This document shows positions 59,514 through 64,000 of a stretch of DNA of 64,000 nucleotides, in pieces. The position numbers and the translations under genes are program-made. The DNA is from Bacteroidota bacterium. Lineage in GTDB: Bacteria > Bacteroidota > Bacteroidia > Bacteroidales > JAADJA01. The stretch lies in assembly GCA_020444515.1 (NCBI GenBank), contig JAHLKX010000007.1, positions 124,001-188,000 of the forward strand, in the 5' to 3' direction. Each line of letters starts with the position of its first letter. Position 1 is the stretch's first letter. The notes below the pieces were generated by a model. That model had not been told where the DNA came from, ran no database searches, and was given only the letters and a program-made list of their open reading frames with translations.

Positions 59514-60653
59514 TCAGGATTCAATTAATTTATCAATGGTATGGAGCATGTTTTCCCAGGTATACTTTGCTTTTTCTATTTTTACGGCTTCAATAAATTC
59601 ATCTTCCTTGTTTAAATCATAAAAGCGCAGGATAGCATCCCTTATTTCCCGCACACCAGGCTTAACCACATAGCCAACTTTCCCATCAGGGATGATTTCA
59701 GCAAGCCCACCAACATCAGTGGTAATCATGGGTTTGTTAAAATGATAGGCAATTTGTGTTACCCCACTTTGGGTAGCATCTTTATAAGGCTGAACCACCA
59801 GGTCAACGGCCGAAAAATACTGGTAAACTTCTTTATCAGGAATGAAGTCTGTCGCTAAAATAACATGGTCACCAAGATTTTCCTCTTTAATTATATCCAT
59901 GTATTTCTTAGAATCGGTATAAAATTCCCCGGCCACGATTAGTCGGATCCCATTGTTGCGTATCTCCTTATCGGCCATGGCCTTCAGCAAAATATCCAAT
60001 CCTTTATAATCGCGAATGAAGCCGAAGAATAAAATGTATTTTTTACCTGAATTGATACCCAGTAATTTCTGTGCTTCTGTTTTGGAGATGGGTTTCCCGA
60101 AATTATCATAAAGGGGATGGGGGCAAAACAATTTGGGCCTTTTTTGATCGAATGTATCAAGATCGGTTAAAACACTTTTCGACATGGCGACAAAACCATC
60201 GACGCTCTTTACCCAGAAATTTGCCAAAGTGTGGTCACCCGGTCGTTTTTCGTGCGGAATAATATTATCAATTATCGATATGACTTTTGTGCCTTTATTT
60301 TTCCGAACAATTCTGGCAATGGTTCCCAGGCACGGTGCCATAAAAGGTATCCAAAACTTTATGATGAGTAAGTCGGGTTTAAGCTTTTTAATTTCTTTCC
60401 CTGTCGACCACCAATTGAGGGGATTAATGGAATTAACCTTTACCCGGATAGTCAAATCATCGGGTGCTTTATCTGTAGAATACTGGGTTTTACCAGGGAA
60501 AAGAAAATCAGGGTATTGCAATGTAAAGGTGTAAATAATCACCTCATCTCCCTGGAGCTGGTATGCCCTTGCCAGTCGCTCATTATAAGCTGCAAGCCCT
60601 CCTCTCAAAGGATAAGCTGGTCCAACGATTACTATTTTTCGATTTCGTTGCAT
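59514..60653 (-). CDS. Glycosyltransferase family 4
   Basis: A 379-residue GT-B enzyme. The N-terminal acceptor domain begins VIVGPAYPLRGGLAAYNERL, and the C-terminal donor domain has YILFFGFIRDYKGLDILLKA, FSAVDLVVQPYKDATQSGVT and NKPMITTDVGGLAEIIPDGK, whose E..G..E-like region is typical of GT4. It probably transfers a sugar to a lipid-linked or surface glycan. Donor is not identifiable; the adjacent hddA suggests GDP-heptose as one candidate. It lies 14 bp after the GT2 gene, so it is in the same operon. Confidence 0.9.
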   Translation of the reverse strand: MQRNRKIVIVGPAYPLRGGLAAYNERLARAYQLQGDEVIIYTFTLQYPDFLFPGKTQYSTDKAPDDLTIRVKVNSINPLNWWSTGKEIKKLKPDLLIIKFWIPFMAPCLGTIARIVRKNKGTKVISIIDNIIPHEKRPGDHTLANFWVKSVDGFVAMSKSVLTDLDTFDQKRPKLFCPHPLYDNFGKPISKTEAQKLLGINSGKKYILFFGFIRDYKGLDILLKAMADKEIRNNGIRLIVAGEFYTDSKKYMDIIKEENLGDHVILATDFIPDKEVYQYFSAVDLVVQPYKDATQSGVTQIAYHFNKPMITTDVGGLAEIIPDGKVGYVVKPGVREIRDAILRFYDLNKEDEFIEAVKIEKAKYTWENMLHTIDKLIES

Positions 60654-60667
60654 GGAATTAGTAACCG

Positions 60668-61606
60668 TTAAAATCCAATTTTTTGTTCAACCTGGTAAGC
60701 ATTCCGGTCGGGTGAATTGCGGGAGATCATCTCAGCCAGAAATCCGGTTACAAATAACTGGGAACCAATGATCATAGCAAGTAAACCAAAATAAAATAAA
60801 GGTCGTTCGGTCATTTTATAAACTTCATAAAAGTATTTCGCCACAGTTAAATAAATACCGATGACAAAGCCTATGAAAAATAGCATCGTTCCGAGTGTGC
60901 CAAACAGATGCATGGGTCGTTTACCGAATTTTGAAATAAAAGTGATGGACAATAAATCGAGATACCCCTTAATGAGGCGTTCCATTCCAAACTTAGAAAC
61001 CCCATATTTACGTTTTTGATGTTCAACCACTTTTTCACCAATCTTTTTAAATCCAGCCCATTTTGCAATTACCGGTATATAGCGATGCATTTCACCATAC
61101 ACTTCAATGTTTTTAATCACCTTACTTCGGTATGCTTTCAATCCGCAGTTAAAATCATGCAATTTAATTCCTGAAATAGCCCTGGTGGTGCGGTTAAAAA
61201 ATTTCGAGGGCAGTGTTTTTCCCAGTGGGTCGTGCCGCCGTTTTTTCCAGCCTGAAACCAGATCAAATCCTTGTTCTTTGACCATTTCGTAAAGTTCCGG
61301 TATCTCTTCCGGACTATCCTGAAGGTCTGCATCCATAGTGATGATTACATCACCTTTTGTTTCCCTGAAACCGGTATTCAAGGCCGCTGATTTACCGTAA
61401 TTTCTTCTGAACTTGATCCCCCTAATGGTGTGATTACTACTTACCAACTTGTTAATAACCTCCCATGACGCATCTGTACTGCCATCATCCACAAAAATAA
61501 TTTCATATTCAATTTGGGCTGCATTGCATACACGATCTATCCATGCTGCCAGTTCGGGCAGTGATTCTTCTTCGTTATATAGGGGAATAACAATTGATAA
61601 ATCCAT
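60668..61606 (-). CDS. Glycosyltransferase family 2 (DPM1/ArnC-like)
   Basis: The start is ATG 61606 (MDLSIVIPLYNEEESLPEL), 312 residues, one base before the stop of the DUF4199 gene. The GT-A domain has FVDDGSTDASWEVIN, RRNYGKSAALNTGFRE and the DxD motif MDADLQDSPEEIP. Two C-terminal hydrophobic segments (about 235-258 and 270-295) are as in polyprenyl-phosphate sugar transferases. The likely product is a polyprenyl-phosphate-linked sugar used as a donor on the periplasmic side. DUF4199 upstream is its frequent neighbour in Bacteroidota. Confidence 0.9.
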   Translation of the reverse strand: MDLSIVIPLYNEEESLPELAAWIDRVCNAAQIEYEIIFVDDGSTDASWEVINKLVSSNHTIRGIKFRRNYGKSAALNTGFRETKGDVIITMDADLQDSPEEIPELYEMVKEQGFDLVSGWKKRRHDPLGKTLPSKFFNRTTRAISGIKLHDFNCGLKAYRSKVIKNIEVYGEMHRYIPVIAKWAGFKKIGEKVVEHQKRKYGVSKFGMERLIKGYLDLLSITFISKFGKRPMHLFGTLGTMLFFIGFVIGIYLTVAKYFYEVYKMTERPLFYFGLLAMIIGSQLFVTGFLAEMISRNSPDRNAYQVEQKIGF

Positions 61607-61607
61607 A

Positions 61608-62156
61608 TTACAGAACCTTACCGTCGTCTTTATTAATTTCTTTTTTAACGAAAGCAGCAACAATTAATGAGAGAACTACGGTAAAAATGGGAGTGCGAAT
61701 CAGCATTGACTTGATTTGCCCCATAGCTGTAAATCCTTCTCTCATGCTTTCTTCCTGCTTCATCAGTGTCGTTTCGTCTACTCCATACTCTTCAAGCTTG
61801 ATAACGAACTTATCGATTTGATCAGCAATAAAGCCAGGATCATAATATACATATAATAATAAACCAAACAGTCCGGCAATCCAGCCACTAACAAGGCCAA
61901 TGATCAATCCGACAAGAAATTTATGGCCATAACTGATGTAACCATTAAAATATTTATCGCGAATGGTTCTCATCCCATAAATAAAAACAACCACCGATAA
62001 ACCAACGCTGATAATAAAATAAACAATTCCAAAGCCGATGCTTAACATATTAACATTGAATATGTATATTAGAAGGGAGATTACGATGCTTAGTAATCCG
62101 TATAAAGCACCTATTTTTAAAGAGTGAGTAAACAAAGCGATTTTTTGATTTTCCAT
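61608..62156 (-). CDS. DUF4199 membrane protein
   Basis: A 182-residue inner-membrane protein with four hydrophobic segments (about 14-32, 38-60, 78-101, 152-168) and the family pattern YFNGYISYGHKFLVGLIIGL, VSGWIAGLFGLLLYVYYDP. DUF4199 genes usually sit immediately before a family 2 glycosyltransferase, as here, with the stop abutting the GT2 start. It may assist or recruit the glycosyltransferase or flip its product; no function is proven. It is transcribed from a -7 box at 62187-62180, divergent from the SRP RNA. Confidence 0.88.
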   Translation of the reverse strand: MENQKIALFTHSLKIGALYGLLSIVISLLIYIFNVNMLSIGFGIVYFIISVGLSVVVFIYGMRTIRDKYFNGYISYGHKFLVGLIIGLVSGWIAGLFGLLLYVYYDPGFIADQIDKFVIKLEEYGVDETTLMKQEESMREGFTAMGQIKSMLIRTPIFTVVLSLIVAAFVKKEINKDDGKVL

Positions 62157-62179
62157 GGTATTTTAATTTAGTTCACTTG

Positions 62180-62187
62180 CAAAGATA
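62180..62187 (-). promoter_or_regulatory. -7 promoter box of the DUF4199-glycosyltransferase operon
   Basis: On the minus strand TATCTTTG (62187-62180) is a perfect TAnnTTTG. The leader to the start codon is about 20 nt. Confidence 0.55.
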
Positions 62188-62229
62188 AAATTAATGCCAG
62201 TTAATTTATGCACTGTGCTGGAATATTTG

Positions 62230-62237
62230 TAATTTTG
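62230..62237 (+). promoter_or_regulatory. -7 promoter box of the SRP RNA gene
   Basis: TAATTTTG is a perfect TAnnTTTG box ending six bases before the first G of the RNA, which fixes the 5' end well. Confidence 0.65.
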
Positions 62238-62242
62238 CAGTT

Positions 62243-62339
62243 GGGTAAGTCTTATACGACCAGCTCCCGCTGAATCCCCCCAGGACCGGAAGGTAGCAAG
62301 GGTAGGCGGTTGTAGCGGTGCGATATAAGTAGCTTACCC
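62243..62339 (+). ncRNA. ffs: Signal recognition particle RNA (small bacterial 4.5S type)
   Basis: A 97-nt RNA. The conserved domain IV core reads CAGGACCGGAAGGTAGCAAG (62281-62300), with the GGAA tetraloop and the internal loops that bind Ffh. The ends pair: GGGTAAG at the 5' end with CTTACCC at 62333-62339, and TCTTATA with TATAAG further in. A run of six T follows (62340-62345) as terminator. A -7 box lies just upstream. The RNA forms the signal recognition particle with Ffh for membrane-protein targeting. Confidence 0.95.
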
Positions 62340-62441
62340 TTTTTTATTGAAACCAGGAAATTCTTGAATGGCCCTGGTAATTGAAGCCAAATGGGATACT
62401 ATTTTTAATACTTTTATAATCTGAATCAAACCCTGCATAAT

Positions 62442-64000
62442 TTGGATTTATTGAATCGGTTTTGTTTGTCCCTTTTATCTGCCTGTTTAATTGCATTTAT
62501 TTTTGTTACTGAGGTTCGGGCTCAATTCCCCTATCTCAATAATTATGTTGTGAATGATGGCTTACCCAGTTCCAGGATCTATGATATTGAGCAGGATTCA
62601 TCAGGGTATATCTGGTTTGCTACTGAGAATGGAATATCACGTTATGATGGTTATGCTTTTCGAAATTTCACCAAGCCCCAAGGATTACCTTCTAATTCTG
62701 TCATCAGGTTATTTCTTGACTATAAAGATCGCCTGTGGTATTTAACCTATCAAGGGGAAGTGGGGTATATTCAAAATGAAAAGATTTATGTGCATTGGAT
62801 TAGTCATATTGACTCTCTTACAAATATCGTATTTTATGATCAAATCTATGTAGATACCAATGAGTCTATCTATTTGACTCCATTTACCGGAGGATTAATT
62901 AAAATAATTGATGATAGCCTATATATTAGTGCCGTGCATGAACGAAATACCCAACCTTTATTTAATTATGCATTTTACTATCAAAAAAGGAAATTGGGAT
63001 TTATACTTGGATTTATAAATTTGAATGTTTCCGATGAAGATCAGTTCATCAATGATAATCCAGGATTTAATCTGTTCCAATTTGAAAATTTATCAGCCGA
63101 AAAAGCCAGCCTTTATCACAAAAATATTGTTCAGTTAGAAAGTGATTCATATCTTATATCTCTTGGAAGAGACCTGGTATTGATAAAAGACTCAAATGTT
63201 ATTTGGAAGCGGAAATTTGATCAGGAAATTGTTAAAATTAGCTTGGATCGTGAAAAAAATCTTTGGATTAGTACAAAATTTTCGGGAGTCTACATGTACA
63301 GGAATTATGATCTTGATACCGAACCCTTGCAATTCCTGAAGAACTATACAGTATCCGAAATATACCAGGATTTTGAAGGTAGTTTCTGGTTTTCAACGAC
63401 AGAAAATGGTGTTTTTTATGTTGCTTCTGTTCAGTTTATTAATTATGATCGACATTATTTAGGGATTTCAGATGGTGTAATACAATCATTGGTGTCAACT
63501 AATGGTGATTTGTTTTTTTCAACCAGTAATAGAGGTGTTTACAAAGCTAAATTATACGACACGAAATTAAAGCTATATCCTCATTTTAAAGTGGAGGGGA
63601 TAGTTAACTCAACGGTTACAGATTTATTGATTACTTCGGATGGTGAATTGTGGATTCCCTCGTCGCAATATTTAAGGTATGATCAATGGGGCCATAAAAT
63701 TCGTTTTGCAATTTCAAAAAATAAACACAATGGATATAGCCTGATTGAATTATTCGATGGCAGAATATTGCTGGGTGTGTCAAATGGATATTATGTTTAT
63801 GATAAGTCTGGCCTGATAGATCATTCATGGAATTATAATTTTAATATAAAGTCATTTGCTTTCACACAATCTGCAGACTCAATAGTCTGGATCGGTAGCA
63901 TTAATGGATTGTATGCAAATAAAAATGGGATTATCAGACCAGTTGAACCAGCCAGCGAAGTATTAAGCAGTCGGATTTCAGATCTCATATCCTATCAGGA
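62442..64000 (+). CDS. Two-component-regulator propeller sensor protein, partial at the right edge
   Basis: An open frame of about 519 codons running off the window, with no ATG at its head; TTG at 62442 or 62451 is the likely start. The first 30 residues (LNRFCLSLLSACLIAFIFVT ... RAQ) are a signal peptide. Periplasmic propeller repeats of the Reg_prop type follow: GLPSSRIYDIEQDSSGYIWF then ATENGISRYDGY, GLPSNSVIRLFLDYKDRLWY, LDREKNLWISTKFSGVYMY, DFEGSFWFSTTENGVFYV and ADSIVWIGSINGLYANK. Such propellers precede a Y_Y_Y domain and either a histidine kinase (hybrid two-component) or a LuxR/cyclase output; that part lies beyond the edge. It probably senses a ligand outside the cytoplasm. Confidence 0.85.
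   Translation, partial: MDLLNRFCLSLLSACLIAFIFVTEVRAQFPYLNNYVVNDGLPSSRIYDIEQDSSGYIWFATENGISRYDGYAFRNFTKPQGLPSNSVIRLFLDYKDRLWYLTYQGEVGYIQNEKIYVHWISHIDSLTNIVFYDQIYVDTNESIYLTPFTGGLIKIIDDSLYISAVHERNTQPLFNYAFYYQKRKLGFILGFINLNVSDEDQFINDNPGFNLFQFENLSAEKASLYHKNIVQLESDSYLISLGRDLVLIKDSNVIWKRKFDQEIVKISLDREKNLWISTKFSGVYMYRNYDLDTEPLQFLKNYTVSEIYQDFEGSFWFSTTENGVFYVASVQFINYDRHYLGISDGVIQSLVSTNGDLFFSTSNRGVYKAKLYDTKLKLYPHFKVEGIVNSTVTDLLITSDGELWIPSSQYLRYDQWGHKIRFAISKNKHNGYSLIELFDGRILLGVSNGYYVYDKSGLIDHSWNYNFNIKSFAFTQSADSIVWIGSINGLYANKNGIIRPVEPASEVLSSRISDLISYQ

Noticed and set aside
1..64000. Insertion sequences, prophage genes, tRNA and rRNA genes
   Set aside because: No transposase, integrase, phage structural gene, tRNA cloverleaf or rRNA segment was recognised on either strand. 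The only stable RNA supported is the SRP RNA.

Overview
The window comes from a member of the Bacteroidota. The evidence is three secreted proteins with type IX secretion (T9SS) C-terminal domains, a type III glutamine synthetase, several Bacteroidota-typical DUF families (DUF4199, DUF4846, DUF2807, DUF3570/DUF4266, PepSY-like), repeated TAnnTTTG -7 promoter boxes, few clear Shine-Dalgarno sequences and several likely TTG starts. The order cannot be fixed from sequence alone; a free-living or sediment Bacteroidales/Marinilabiliales-like organism would fit. No rRNA, tRNA, transposase, prophage or CRISPR array was seen. One structural RNA is present, a small SRP RNA at 62243-62339.

Layout. 1-1583 (minus): an MDR oxidoreductase followed by a DUF4386 membrane protein that runs off the left edge. 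1884-7130 (plus): a complete tripartite RND efflux operon (TolC-like protein, lipoprotein adaptor, permease). 7144-12374: a TonB-type outer-membrane receptor flanked by two REP-like hairpin repeats, then a two-component system with a PepSY-like lipoprotein; the promoters of the regulator and of the lipoprotein share one operator architecture. 12430-14787: a fusion of nucleotide cyclase, TolB-like, TPR and AraC domains. 15072-18719: a large T9SS-secreted Asp-box propeller protein. 18893-20757: a DUF4266/DUF3570 cluster. 21042-21739: a cold-shock operon (RRM protein and Csp) behind a structured leader. 21942-23677: a decayed tryptophan 2,3-dioxygenase overlapping an intact kynureninase-like gene. 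23734-26994: an antiporter, two DUF genes and a second relic, the C-terminus of a proline-pathway dehydrogenase. 27119-30468: an aldehyde dehydrogenase coupled to a GH106-like lipoprotein. 30649-33104: small hypothetical genes, DUF2237 and a Ca2+/Na+ antiporter.

33268-39329 holds two tandem paralogous T9SS-secreted proteins. Their C-terminal half (two PKD domains, a jelly-roll-like module and the sorting domain) is also used by the 15072 protein. 39444-42406 is an ECF sigma / anti-sigma-like / DUF4097 / DUF2807 envelope-stress operon. 42470-47266 (minus) is a phosphate uptake operon (porin, PstS, PstC, PstA, PstB) lying directly downstream of a NarL-type two-component system (47451-49034) rather than a PhoR-PhoB pair. 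49170-51356 is glutamine synthetase III. 51484-52672 is a cluster of CTNNAG-centred hairpin repeats around a DUF559 endonuclease gene, including a recent 202-bp tandem duplication. 52684-62156 (minus) is an envelope-sugar region: all four enzymes of GDP-D-glycero-alpha-D-manno-heptose synthesis (GmhA, HddA, GmhB, HddC), two glycosyltransferases and DUF4199, interspersed with a sodium:solute symporter, a nitroreductase and a ClC channel. After the SRP RNA, a propeller-type sensor runs off the right edge.

The most useful leads are the paired operator of the 10.4/12.3-kb two-component regulon, the unannotated kynA pseudogene, the DUF559-linked hairpin array, the cyclase-AraC fusion with its substituted specificity lysine, and the structured cold-shock leader. 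All assignments come from reading the sequence and family knowledge; no searches were run.
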